Origin: JACQXM01 sp964569425
Lineage (GTDB): Bacteria > Planctomycetota > Phycisphaerae > UBA1845
DNA length: 64,000 bases
Direction of reading: 5' to 3'
Assembly: GCA_964569425.1 (NCBI GenBank)
Contig: CAZMVD010000006.1
Location: 6,686 to 70,685 of the forward strand
The position numbers and the translations under genes were made by a program. Under the pieces are notes generated by a model. The model worked only from the letters and a program-made list of their open reading frames with translations. It was not told the origin of the DNA and searched no databases. Of the stretch, positions 19,741 to 28,714 are shown piece by piece (positions within the stretch are counted from its first letter, which is position 1; each line of letters starts with the position of its first letter).

Positions 19741-20221
19741 CAATTGCTGCTCCGCCAGTTACTGGACCGAAACTGAGAGGCCATTCGGCCACCGTTCCAG
19801 CGCCGATTGTCCAGCTACGTTGGTCGACCCGAAAGCACACCACTCGTTGGCCCGCCTTGTTGACACCTTGATCGATCGCGTGATCGAACTTCGGAAACGC
19901 CCGAAGACTGCGAAAGGCCGGACTTCCTTCGAACCAGGTTCGCGTTACATCCGGGGTGCGAACGTAACCGTCCTGTTAACCAATTCGGGTTGTTAACCGC
20001 GAGAGGCCGAGAGTTTGAGAGTTTTCCGCGGGGGCGCGAACGTAACCGTCACGGTTACAACCGGGGTGGCGAATGTCGGGTTGCAAACAGAGAGCGCGGG
20101 CGATCGGCGGTACGGCCGTAACGTGCCGTGGCTGCGCGACTTACGGCGCGCCGACGAAAACCACGAAACCCCCCTGAGCCGCTAACCAACAAGCCACCGA
20201 AGTTCTCGGTGGCCCGTCGAT
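19741..20221. other. Gene-free scar with repeated palindromic motifs
   Basis: No supported gene. The stretch contains a 15-bp direct repeat GCGAACGTAACCGTC (19958-19972 and 20036-20050), a palindrome GTAACCGTcACGGTTAC centred near 20050, and a GTTAAC-bounded inverted repeat near 19975-19996. Base use is patchier than in the neighbours. Together with the IS630 relic and the tRNA it looks like a decayed insertion zone. Confidence 0.5.
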
Positions 20222-20293
20222 CTCCCCGACTAGGATTCGAACCTAGAACCTAGCGGTTAACAGCCGCTCGCTCTACCATTGAGCTATCGGGGA
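20222..20293 (-). tRNA. tRNA-Asn (GTT anticodon)
   Basis: Read on the minus strand, a 72-nt cloverleaf has acceptor stem TCCCCGA pairing with TCGGGGA, a D-arm beginning GCTCAATGG, anticodon loop CTGTTAA with GTT, and a T-arm with GGTTCGAATCC. The discriminator base is G, as usual for asparagine tRNA. CCA is not encoded. It stands alone, between a degraded insertion zone and a gene-poor stretch. Confidence 0.97.
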
Positions 20294-20726
20294 TGGGTGG
20301 AAACGAGTTCCTCGTTCGGACGGATCAGTCTAGCCCTCCAAGGGGTCAAGTCAAGCTGCGCCGCACCACTCACACGCCGCAAACCGGCGCATTCACCGCC
20401 GACCCGGCCGCACGATTCACTTGCCGAAAACGGGCGCATTCGCCGCCGATACAGCCCCCACCTGCCCGAACGTCCCGAAAAACCCATCGTATCGGCCCGT
20501 GGAAAACGCCCATCGATCATCGCCGAGCTTCCCGCGTCCCAACCGTTGAACCGCGTGCAAGCTGCCTTCTGATATCGGCCACCGCACCGTTGTGGGCATT
20601 CGACAACATCTAGCCGCCAAGACAATCCCCGGTCGCCCAGCCGCATGGGAGCGCGGCGGCGATTCCACGAACCGCTTTGCAAAGGAATAGACGAAGCATC
20701 GGTTCACAACCAAACGCCAACGCTCG
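20294..20726. other. Intergenic region beside tRNA-Asn
   Basis: About 430 bp upstream of the tRNA and downstream of a minus-strand lipoprotein gene. It holds two imperfect copies of a block resembling AAACSGGCGCATTCRCCGCC about 60 bp apart (20380-20455). The tRNA promoter should lie in the first 60 bp. I see no gene; short frames here lack coding bias. Confidence 0.4.
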
Positions 20727-21338
20727 TCAGGGTTTTTCAACAGGTCGATCGGACGTGGTTTCGCCGTTCTCGTGTTCCGTGTCGCCCAGCTTGCGGAGCA
20801 GCCAGGTGCGGACTTCTTTCGGCGCCCGGGTCAGCCGCCACCCATCCGCTTCCGCGACAATGAGCACCACCGCCGTTCGCTTGGGCTCGCTGCGACCCGC
20901 CAGGCGCTGCGGATCCAGCAGCACTTCCGCACACACCGCGAAGGCGGCTTCAGGTTCTCCGTCGTTCGGTTTGGACTTCTCCGCAGATGCCAGCATGACT
21001 TTTTCCACGGCGCGAATACGTACCCGCGTCACCGCGTGCCAGCCTTGTTCGTAATCGCCACGCGGCAGCGGTTCCTCGCGGGCGCTCCACAATAAGCGGA
21101 AATTGTCGTAATTGCCCGCGGCGCAAACCCGCATGGCCCGATCGATGAATTCGTTGACGGCCGTGCTGTCCGTGCGAAGGTCCGGGGGAAACTCCAGCAA
21201 ATCCGCCGCCTCCACAGCGCGCTCGCCGCTGGGTGGACTCGTGTCGGGCGCTTCCCCGCGCCGACATCCCGGGACGGCAAGAATCAGTGCCAGTGGAAGC
21301 AACCACCCGGGTGATGGACGGCGATGTGCAAAACGCAT
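20727..21338 (-). CDS. Putative lipoprotein, unknown function
   Basis: About 203 residues. A basic start and hydrophobic core (WLLPLALILAVPGC) end in a lipobox with Cys near residue 25. The mature part has a small alpha/beta domain (about 45-185), with DYEQGWHAVTRVRIRAVEK and a later WRLTRAPKEVRTWLLRKLG segment, the kind of fold seen in NTF2/SnoaL-like ligand pockets; this is only a guess from the pattern. The ATG was set at the lipoprotein signal; the frame is open further upstream, but that part reads through a degenerate ATTCGCC heptamer repeat. No operon partner is apparent. Confidence 0.7.
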   Translation of the reverse strand: MRFAHRRPSPGWLLPLALILAVPGCRRGEAPDTSPPSGERAVEAADLLEFPPDLRTDSTAVNEFIDRAMRVCAAGNYDNFRLLWSAREEPLPRGDYEQGWHAVTRVRIRAVEKVMLASAEKSKPNDGEPEAAFAVCAEVLLDPQRLAGRSEPKRTAVVLIVAEADGWRLTRAPKEVRTWLLRKLGDTEHENGETTSDRPVEKP

Positions 21339-21415
21339 TCGTACGACCAATCCCCGAAATCTTCGCGGCGGGCCCAAACTCGAGGCCGCCCGGGCCGTCG
21401 CGGCGCGCACCGCAT

Positions 21416-21450
21416 TCGCTATTCTCGATTCGCCATTCGCCATTCGCGGC
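21416..21450. repeat. ATTCGCC-type heptamer repeat
   Basis: A short run of ATTCGCC/ATTCTCG heptamers upstream of the lipoprotein gene. Similar degenerate heptamers occur near 28870, 28945, 59492 and 59680, always between genes. Confidence 0.5.
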
Positions 21451-21794
21451 CGTTCGGCGGAGTCTCCCATTTTGATGGCGGCTTCGAGGCCGCGTTGTGG
21501 GTTCATGGCGCTCGCCAGCGTATCGACAGGCGGCCATTCTGACAACGCGTTCGCGGCCTCGCACTTCTTCTTCCCTGACTGTCAAGTTCTCCCGCGGGCG
21601 GTCTATGAATGGATAGAGTCGCAAACCCTGAGCGCGGCCGCGGTCCTGCCTGAAGACACGATCCGCCGCGGCTCAGCCTCGTGCCCGCTACTTTCCCTTT
21701 CGTAGCGACTCCCAGGCGGCATCGGGGGTATGACCCTCGCCCCGGGGAATGTTGCGCGCACGTCGGATTCGGTTGGATCAACGGAGGCCAGATC

Positions 21795-24700
21795 ATGAAC
21801 CCTCACCATCACTTTTGCTCAAGGCACCATCATCGTCACGCTGCCCGCGGTTTGCTACTCTTTTCCTTTGCCGCCGCGCTGGGCGCAAGCCTTGCACTTG
21901 CCCGGCCGGGCGATGTGCGCGCCGGCACCGAAGTGGCGCCGTGGCTTCCGCCCGACACGCCGCGCTGGGCGACCGCCCCCCTACCGCGCGATGGGGCCAG
22001 TTTCAGCCTCGCGGATGCGCCAACCATCAATCTCGACGACCCCCAGGCCGTCTTCGATCACGTCATCGCCTCGTTGCCCGACTCGGTGGACGTCATCCCC
22101 ACCGAAAACTACACCTATTGGCGCTTCCACACGGCCGACAAGTACGTTTGGGGCAACCTGCGCCTCGAACCCGACACCCGCGATCAGGGCATCATCCACA
22201 TCGGCTATTACGAATTCCGCGAAGAACTCACCGGCCCCGAAGAAGCCAATCCGCGCTATCGGCAGCTTGACGTGGGCGACGCACTCCGGCGCGTCGACGA
22301 CTTCACCTACGACCTCACTTACGGAGGCCGCACGGTCCGTTTTCTGCTCAACCGCGTCGACCAGCATGAACCGCTGGCCTTCAGGCTCGGCGAAGGCGAA
22401 CGCTTCGTCATGCGCACCGAGGACGAATCGCGCATTCGCTTTCACCTGATCTTCCACGAAGCCACCCGGAACTTCTTCTTCGTGGCCGATGAAGACCGCG
22501 CCCCTCTCGACGGCGCCCTCATGGTCAGCGACGATCTCGCCCTCGACACCGGCACCGGCTTCCTGTTCTTCGTCGATAAGGCGCGCAACAACCGCAAGAT
22601 CCTCGTCGGCGTCTATCGCCGCAACATCGCCCAGAACAACTATTACGACGGACCCGCCGACCAGCTTGCCGACAACTACATCCCGAACGTACCCCAATAC
22701 AAGTCGTATCTGGAGCAGGCCTACCCATTCACCCGCGGCGTGATCGACCAGTTCGGCTTCTACGTTCACGACCCCGGCAGCCGCGTGGCCGTCGCCCCCT
22801 ACCACTCCTACCAGACCATTACCGAAATGCAGGGCATGGTCGACGTGTGCAAAAACTACGGCGGCGTCCCAGAGATGATGGCCTGCATCATGCCCGGCGG
22901 CATGCGCCAGGAAACGCCCGACGACCCCTCCGCAAACGACCCGTGGGGCGACACCTCCGCGCTGCTCAACCCCCAGGTCGTGTTCTCCGAGGACTGGGAG
23001 GGCGACCCCCTCGGCGCCGGCGGCTGGACGGCGTCAGGCCTTTGGCACCTCACCACCGACAGCCCCGCCACCTGCTCCCCGCCCGACGACTTCGTGTCGC
23101 CGGTAACCGCCGCCTACTACGGCATCGAAGGAGCCTGCAACTACGACAATGGCGGCCCCAACTGGGGAACCCTGACCTCACCCGTCATTCCCAACCTCCC
23201 CGATGGTTCGTTCCTGTACGTGCACTCGCGCCGCGTGTCCGAGGGACGCTGCGGCCAGCGCGACCTGAGCTTCATCGAAGTCTCCGTCAGCGGTGAGATC
23301 GATCCGCTCACCGGCTACAAATTCCCCATCGGCAAGCGCTGGCAGTTCCTCTTTGAGAACTGCGACAACTCCAACGCCTGGCAGGAACTCGGCCCGCTGA
23401 GTCTGGAGCGCTTCGCGGGGCGCGACATCCAGATCCGCTTCCTCTTCGACGCCATCGACTTTCAGAACAATGGTTTCCTCGGCTGGATGGTCGACGACGT
23501 CGCCATTCTCACCGGCGAAAACGCCGCCGGACCAGACTATTCCGCGCCCCGCCACATGGGCGGCGTCTCCTGGCACTTGCCTGGTGCCACCTTCCTGCCA
23601 CCAGGACATCGCCACCTCACCGGTATGACCTGGCACCAGATCACTTCGACTTGGAACCACCTGGCCGGCCTCTCCTGGCCCGAAAACCCCAATCCCGGCG
23701 GTGGCAATCTACACATGTCGGGAACGACCTTCGTGCCGCGGCCTCGTCCGCGCCCCCGCCCCGGTGGTGGAGGTGGTGGCGCGCCCCCGCCGCGCAAGCC
23801 GCCGCACATGGCCGGTACCACCTGGCACCTTGCCGGCGTTACCGCGCCGCCCCCCGGAGCCAAGCACGCGGCGGGAATCACCTGGCACCTGGAGAACATC
23901 ACCTTCATCCCGCCCTGGGCCAAGCATAACTCCGGTTTCACCTGGCACGTCTGGGGCGTGTCCTTCATACCGAAAGACGCCAAGCACGCCGCCGGCATCA
24001 CCTGGCATCTGGAAGGCATCACCTTCATCCCCGGCGGCACCAAGCACATCGCCGGTACCACATGGCACCTGCCCGGAATCACTTTCGTACCTCCCGGCTC
24101 CAAGCACGCCGCGGGCATCACCTGGCACCTGCCCGGAATCACTTTCATCCCGCCGGGAACCAAGCACAATTCCGGCACCACGTGGCACGTGGCCGGCGTC
24201 ACCTTCATCCCGAAGGACTCCAAGCACGCCGCAGGAACCACCTGGCACATCGCCGGCGCGACCTTCATCCCCAAGGGCTCCAAGCATAACAGCGGCTCCA
24301 CGTGGCACGTCGGCGGTGTGAGCTTCATTCCACCCGGAACCAAGCACAACTCCGGCTCCACCTGGCACTTCGGCGGCCAGACCTTCATCCCACCCGGCAC
24401 CAAGCACAACAGCGGTTCCACGTGGCACGTCGGCGGCGTGAGCTTCATACCGCCCGGAACCAAGCACAACTCCGGTTCCACGTGGCATGTCGGCGGCCAG
24501 ACCTTTATCCCGCCCGGAACCAAACACAACTCCGGTGTCACCTGGCACGTGGCGGGCGCCAGCTTCATTCCGCCCGACGCGAAGCACAATTCCGGCTTCA
24601 CCTGGCACTACAACGGACAGACCTTCATTCCCGCCGGCACGATCCACAACTCCGGGATCACCTGGCACTACAACGGCCAGTCCTTCATCCCGCCGGGAAC

Positions 24701-26648
24701 GATCCACAATTCCGGCTTCACCTGGCACTACAACGGCCAGTCGTTCATCCCACCGGGAACGATCCACAACTCGGGCATTACCTGGCACTTCAATGGGGAG
24801 TCGTTCATTCCGGCGGGTACCAGGCACAACTCCGGCATCACCTGGCACGTGAACGGCGTGTCGTTCATTCCGCCGGGTGCCAAGCACGTGGCAGGCACCA
24901 CGTGGCATATGGCCGGGGCCACGTTCATGTTCCCGGTCATCGGACCGGAAGTCCCGACCGTCGATCCCGAGCAAGAAGGCTCCGGCGATGCGCGCGGCAC
25001 AGAAGATCCGGCGACCCTGGTCTACCCGAGCTGCACCGTCCCCGCCGATTGCCCGCCGCTCGAGTGCCACAGCGCGGCATGCAATCCGGAGGACAATCTC
25101 TGCGAGTACACCGCCACGCCCGGCGACCCCTGCGACGACGGCGACCCGGCGTCGACCGGCGATACCTGCAATCAGTTCGGTGATTGCATCGGTGTACTCG
25201 TGCCCGGCAATCCGTGCGATGACTTCAACCCTTGCACGGGCGGGGACACGATCAACAACATGGGTCAGTGCGTGGGTGCGCCGACCCCGTTCGTACCTTG
25301 CGATCCGGGGAACCCCTGCATCATCCCCGGCTCCGCCTCCTGCGATCCCATGGGGAATTGTGTCGGTATGTTTGCCGGCGGCATGCCCTGCGACGACGGC
25401 GACGAAACCACCCTGGGAGACATGTGCGATCCATTCCTGGGGACGTGCGCCGGCAGCTTCGATCTTGACTGCGACGACCTTATGGAATGCAACGGACAGG
25501 AGGAGTGCGATCCGCTGATCGGAGTCATCGCGGGCACACCGCCCGACTGTCTGTTCCCCTGCCAGGGGCTGCACGGCGTGTGCGTCGATAACGACCCGGC
25601 CAACTCCGGTTGCGTCGGTCAGGGCGCCGACGAAAACTTCGACCTGCCCAACGACTGCGCAGAGTCCGAGTGCGACGACTTCCCCGAGCCCGACGTTCCG
25701 GTCGATTGCGACGACGACAACCCCTGCACCGTCGACGATTGCGATCCGTCCACCGGCGATTGCGTCAACACGCCCGTGCCCGACGGAACCACCTGCGACA
25801 GCGGCGACGACTGCGCCATCGGCACCTGCCAGAGCGGCATCTGCGAACGCAGCGTGATCGTCGACTGTACCGGCCTGGACTGCAACCAGAACGGGTTGGA
25901 AGACGGCCAGGAAACCGCCGGCGGCCTGGCCCCCGACTGCAACAACAACCGTCAGCCCGACGAGTGCGACGTCGCGCCCGAAGGTCCGTCGCAAGACCTC
26001 AACAACAACGGCGTCCCCGACGAGTGCGAAGGGCTGGTGAACCCGGCCGCAGTCGCTCCGGCCCCGCACGATCGTCAGAAGAACCGTTACATCTCTTTCG
26101 CGCCCAACAACCTCGGCTCCGTCGCCTTCAAGGTCCGACGCGTTTCGCCCGGACCTGCGGTCGACGTCGGGTGGGTGAGTGCCCCCGATGCCAACGGTTT
26201 GGCCAAGATCGAACCGGGACCGGTTACCCGGGTCTGGAACGAGGCGACCATTCACGGCGGCGATTGCGAGATCGTCCCCGTGGCCGAGTTCGAAGTGCTG
26301 GCCACCGCCGACGGCGTCACGTTCGCGCCGGGGCTGATCGTGCCGACCATCGACCTGCCCAGCGGCGGCAAGTTCTGGGGCGACACGGTGGGCAGCTTCG
26401 ACGGCATACAGTGGACGGCGCCGAACAACATCGTGAACGCCAACGACTTCCTGGCGGCCTTGCAGAAGTTCCAGAACCTGCCCACAGCGCCGCACATCAC
26501 CGTGGTGGATGTGCAGTCGGTCAGTTCCATCGATCCGTGCCTCAACCGGATCGCCAACATCGCCGACGTGTTCCTGCTGCTCCAGGCGTTCCAAGGCAAC
26601 GCCTACCCCTTCACCACCAACCCGGCGACCTGTCCGCCCTGTCCGTAG
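21795..26648 (+). CDS. Giant secreted protein with 19 tandem WH repeats
   Basis: About 1,617 residues. A His-rich start and a hydrophobic signal peptide (LLLFSFAAALGASLALA) precede a beta-rich domain (about 70-380) and a jelly-roll or MAM-like domain (about 400-580, ending GWMVDDVAIL). Then comes an Arg-Pro/Gly-rich linker and nineteen contiguous 20-residue repeats at 670-1049, consensus KHNSGxTWHxxGxxFIPPGT, with degenerate copies just before. A Cys-rich region (about 1080-1420) with CDDGDP and CxQxGxC units follows, and a 189-residue C-terminal module shared with the gene starting at 35488 ends in CPPCP. Its likely place is the cell surface or outside. The ATG follows a GGAGG-like site; a terminator hairpin follows the stop. 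Function unknown. Confidence 0.88.
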   Translation: MNPHHHFCSRHHHRHAARGLLLFSFAAALGASLALARPGDVRAGTEVAPWLPPDTPRWATAPLPRDGASFSLADAPTINLDDPQAVFDHVIASLPDSVDVIPTENYTYWRFHTADKYVWGNLRLEPDTRDQGIIHIGYYEFREELTGPEEANPRYRQLDVGDALRRVDDFTYDLTYGGRTVRFLLNRVDQHEPLAFRLGEGERFVMRTEDESRIRFHLIFHEATRNFFFVADEDRAPLDGALMVSDDLALDTGTGFLFFVDKARNNRKILVGVYRRNIAQNNYYDGPADQLADNYIPNVPQYKSYLEQAYPFTRGVIDQFGFYVHDPGSRVAVAPYHSYQTITEMQGMVDVCKNYGGVPEMMACIMPGGMRQETPDDPSANDPWGDTSALLNPQVVFSEDWEGDPLGAGGWTASGLWHLTTDSPATCSPPDDFVSPVTAAYYGIEGACNYDNGGPNWGTLTSPVIPNLPDGSFLYVHSRRVSEGRCGQRDLSFIEVSVSGEIDPLTGYKFPIGKRWQFLFENCDNSNAWQELGPLSLERFAGRDIQIRFLFDAIDFQNNGFLGWMVDDVAILTGENAAGPDYSAPRHMGGVSWHLPGATFLPPGHRHLTGMTWHQITSTWNHLAGLSWPENPNPGGGNLHMSGTTFVPRPRPRPRPGGGGGGAPPPRKPPHMAGTTWHLAGVTAPPPGAKHAAGITWHLENITFIPPWAKHNSGFTWHVWGVSFIPKDAKHAAGITWHLEGITFIPGGTKHIAGTTWHLPGITFVPPGSKHAAGITWHLPGITFIPPGTKHNSGTTWHVAGVTFIPKDSKHAAGTTWHIAGATFIPKGSKHNSGSTWHVGGVSFIPPGTKHNSGSTWHFGGQTFIPPGTKHNSGSTWHVGGVSFIPPGTKHNSGSTWHVGGQTFIPPGTKHNSGVTWHVAGASFIPPDAKHNSGFTWHYNGQTFIPAGTIHNSGITWHYNGQSFIPPGTIHNSGFTWHYNGQSFIPPGTIHNSGITWHFNGESFIPAGTRHNSGITWHVNGVSFIPPGAKHVAGTTWHMAGATFMFPVIGPEVPTVDPEQEGSGDARGTEDPATLVYPSCTVPADCPPLECHSAACNPEDNLCEYTATPGDPCDDGDPASTGDTCNQFGDCIGVLVPGNPCDDFNPCTGGDTINNMGQCVGAPTPFVPCDPGNPCIIPGSASCDPMGNCVGMFAGGMPCDDGDETTLGDMCDPFLGTCAGSFDLDCDDLMECNGQEECDPLIGVIAGTPPDCLFPCQGLHGVCVDNDPANSGCVGQGADENFDLPNDCAESECDDFPEPDVPVDCDDDNPCTVDDCDPSTGDCVNTPVPDGTTCDSGDDCAIGTCQSGICERSVIVDCTGLDCNQNGLEDGQETAGGLAPDCNNNRQPDECDVAPEGPSQDLNNNGVPDECEGLVNPAAVAPAPHDRQKNRYISFAPNNLGSVAFKVRRVSPGPAVDVGWVSAPDANGLAKIEPGPVTRVWNEATIHGGDCEIVPVAEFEVLATADGVTFAPGLIVPTIDLPSGGKFWGDTVGSFDGIQWTAPNNIVNANDFLAALQKFQNLPTAPHITVVDVQSVSSIDPCLNRIANIADVFLLLQAFQGNAYPFTTNPATCPPCP
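23802..24941 (+). repeat. Nineteen-copy 60-bp in-frame tandem repeat
   Basis: Nineteen head-to-tail units of exactly 60 bp without a single indel. In the protein each unit keeps His at position 2, Gly at 5 and the Trp-His pair at 8-9; Phe15 is kept in all but the first. Units 9/11 and 10/12 form a 120-bp higher-order repeat whose copies differ mostly at silent sites. Units 14-17 form a second subfamily (WHYNGQ, WHFNGE). Confidence 0.97.
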
Positions 26649-26683
26649 GGTAACGAGCCGGCAGGACCGCTTTCTCGACTCGA

Positions 26684-26707
26684 GGGCCGCTCGGCAACGA
26701 GCGGCCC
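26684..26707 (+). terminator. Rho-independent terminator of WH-repeat gene
   Basis: A perfect 10-bp stem GGGCCGCTCG / CGAGCGGCCC with GCAA loop, followed by TTTTC, about 35 bp after the stop codon. Confidence 0.88.
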
Positions 26708-26869
26708 TTTTCATTACGTGCCGTCCCTCGAAGTGGAGGGCGCCGAACCGGTCACGATGGGCAAGGTCAGTTCCCACGGATCAGCATTGGATCGGCCGCC
26801 TGTGATTCCGGGTAGCCGCCCTGGTGCGGTTCAACAAATGGTGGTTCCTGAAACAATGCCCGCCACAAG

Positions 26870-28561
26870 ATGATCGAGTGGAAAGACAACTGCGCGATCC
26901 CGGCTGCTGATGCGATGAACAGCGCGCGCCCCGCCCCATGCTGGCCGTTCGCGGTCCTCGCCGCGGCCGCGCTGCTGCTCATCTACTTCCGCCTGCACGC
27001 CTTCGACCTCCCCCTCGAAACCGACGAGTGCAACTACATCTACATTGCCGGTCGCCTGCTGGCCGGCGACCGACTCTACGTGGACGTGTGGGATCACCAG
27101 CCCTTCGGGGTGTTCGTGCTGTTCGCGGGCGTCAGCGCCCTGTTCGGCGATGCCCCGTCCGTGTTCCGCTCGTTGGCGCTCGCGTTCTCGCTGGTCTCGC
27201 TGGGACTTATCTTCCAGATCGTGCGGCGTTGCGCAGGCCCCCTCGCCGCCGCGGCGGCGACACTGATGTTCGCGCTCTGCTCCTCCGATCCCGGAACGGC
27301 CGGAGAGGGGTGCAACCGCGAAATCTACATGAACACGCTGGTGCTCGCGGCGTGGTACGGCGCGCTGGGCGCCGGCCCGCGCCGTCGTTGGCCGTGGCTG
27401 GCGGCAGGGGCGGCACTGGCCGCGGGTTCAACGATCAAAACCATCCTCGCGGTGCACTGGCTGGCCCTGGCGGCGTGGGCGGTCTATTCCGACAAGGCGT
27501 CGCGCTCGACCGTGCAGGAACCGCGCTCGGCGGCAGCGCGGGCGCCGTCGCGCTGGGGCCGGTTGGCGTATCTGGCGGCCGGGCCGGCACTGGTGTGGGC
27601 CGGGGCCTTCGCCTGGTTCGCGGTGACAAATCGATGGCACGAATTCTACGACGCGGTGTTCGGCTTCAACCTCAGCTACAGCGGGCGGAATGAGTCGTTC
27701 TGGGTTCGCTTCATCGACTTTTTTCGGCCGGGCAGCCGCCAACAGCCGTTTGTGTTCCACAGCGCCTGGCCGCTGTGGCTGGCGGCCGTCCCCGCGCTCG
27801 CCTGGCTGGCGCTCGAGGTCCTCCGCCGCCGGCGCCGCGACGCCGCGGCCATCGTGCTTCTCGCCGCCGCCAATTACGCAGCCGTGTGCCTGCCCGCGCA
27901 GTTCTGGCCGCACTATTACCACCTGATGATTCCTTCGCTGGTCGTCGCCGTGGCGGTCGCCGCGGAGCGACTCTGGAGTGCCAATTACATGGCACTCTCG
28001 AACGGGCGGGCGCGCCGCGCCGCGGGCGCCACCCTCCTGGTCGCACTGGCCGCCTGGCTGGCGGTGACACAATATCGGCACTATCTCAGCCAGCCGCCTT
28101 TCGGCATCACCGTGCAGCGTTACAACTCGCGCGATTTCTGGGGCCGCGCCCACGGGGAGAACATCGCCCGGGTCACCGATCCGGAGGATAATATCTTCGT
28201 CTACGGCAACGAAGCGTCGTTCTATTACTACGCGCGGCGCCCCTGCGCCTCCCGCTTCACCATGATTACCGCCCTGCGCAGCGGCTATGCAGGCCACGAA
28301 GCGCGCCGCCGCATCTTGCTGGAGGAGATTCGCACGCGCCGCCCCCGCCTCATTCTCGTGGTGCTTGGCGAGGAGGCGTTTCCCGCATGGGCCGATTTTC
28401 TGCCCACCCGCTACGACGCGGTGGGCTGGGATTTTCGCGACCGCCCCCCACACGACCCCATCCTCATGATCCTCTGCGACCGCGATCGCCCCATCGCCAA
28501 CCTCGACTGGAACTGGGACCGATCGAGCGTGGGAGGCTGGAACCTGGGGGAACAGCGCTGA
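26870..28561 (+). CDS. GT39-like membrane glycosyltransferase
   Basis: 563 residues with about ten hydrophobic segments from residue 23 onward. The first extracytoplasmic loop carries LETDECNYIYIAGRL and DVWDHQPFGVF, the acidic and substrate motifs of the PMT/ArnT (GT39 or GT83-like) family. Such enzymes use polyprenyl-phosphate sugar to modify proteins or lipids on the outer face of the membrane. The C-terminal soluble part (about 410-563) has VQRYNSRDFWG and DNIFVYGNEAS segments. Start may instead be the ATG 15 codons on (MNSARP); neither has a clear ribosome binding site. Neighbours give no pathway. Confidence 0.85.
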   Translation: MIEWKDNCAIPAADAMNSARPAPCWPFAVLAAAALLLIYFRLHAFDLPLETDECNYIYIAGRLLAGDRLYVDVWDHQPFGVFVLFAGVSALFGDAPSVFRSLALAFSLVSLGLIFQIVRRCAGPLAAAAATLMFALCSSDPGTAGEGCNREIYMNTLVLAAWYGALGAGPRRRWPWLAAGAALAAGSTIKTILAVHWLALAAWAVYSDKASRSTVQEPRSAAARAPSRWGRLAYLAAGPALVWAGAFAWFAVTNRWHEFYDAVFGFNLSYSGRNESFWVRFIDFFRPGSRQQPFVFHSAWPLWLAAVPALAWLALEVLRRRRRDAAAIVLLAAANYAAVCLPAQFWPHYYHLMIPSLVVAVAVAAERLWSANYMALSNGRARRAAGATLLVALAAWLAVTQYRHYLSQPPFGITVQRYNSRDFWGRAHGENIARVTDPEDNIFVYGNEASFYYYARRPCASRFTMITALRSGYAGHEARRRILLEEIRTRRPRLILVVLGEEAFPAWADFLPTRYDAVGWDFRDRPPHDPILMILCDRDRPIANLDWNWDRSSVGGWNLGEQR

Positions 28562-28632
28562 GCCCCCCTGTCACGGACTGGTTTGAGAAGACGTAAGGCG
28601 GGTGGCGTGAGGCGAGAGGAGGGGCGCAAACA

Positions 28633-28648
28633 TGTTTCGCGCGAAACA
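28633..28648. promoter_or_regulatory. parS-like palindrome, copy 1
   Basis: Perfect palindrome TGTTTCGCGCGAAACA. It matches the bacterial parS consensus TGTTTCACGTGAAACA at 14 of 16 positions, the two changes being symmetric (A to G, T to C). A larger imperfect stem extends outward (GCGCAAA ... TTGCGC). Confidence 0.45.
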
Positions 28649-28698
28649 ATCTTGCGCGCGGAGCGTGGAACTCGAAAATGGGGGTGTTAATCTGGGAA

Positions 28699-28714
28699 TG
28701 TTTCGCGCGAAACA
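28699..28714. promoter_or_regulatory. parS-like palindrome, copy 2
   Basis: Second identical copy of TGTTTCGCGCGAAACA, 66 bp from the first in the same non-coding stretch; the surrounding AA...TTTGCGC is also shared. Confidence 0.45.

Noticed and set aside
20417..20740. 107-codon minus-strand frame near tRNA-Asn
   Set aside because: No start signal, no family motif, irregular composition, and it runs into the following lipoprotein gene region.
23802..24941. Possible CRISPR array
   Set aside because: Regular 60-bp units run without spacers and are in frame in a conserved protein.
23709..26777. Very long minus-strand open frame (over 1,000 codons) opposite the WH-repeat gene
   Set aside because: It is the shadow of the plus-strand gene; the antisense of the regular repeat and of high-GC codons stays open. 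The plus strand has the signal peptide, the conserved repeat and the terminator.
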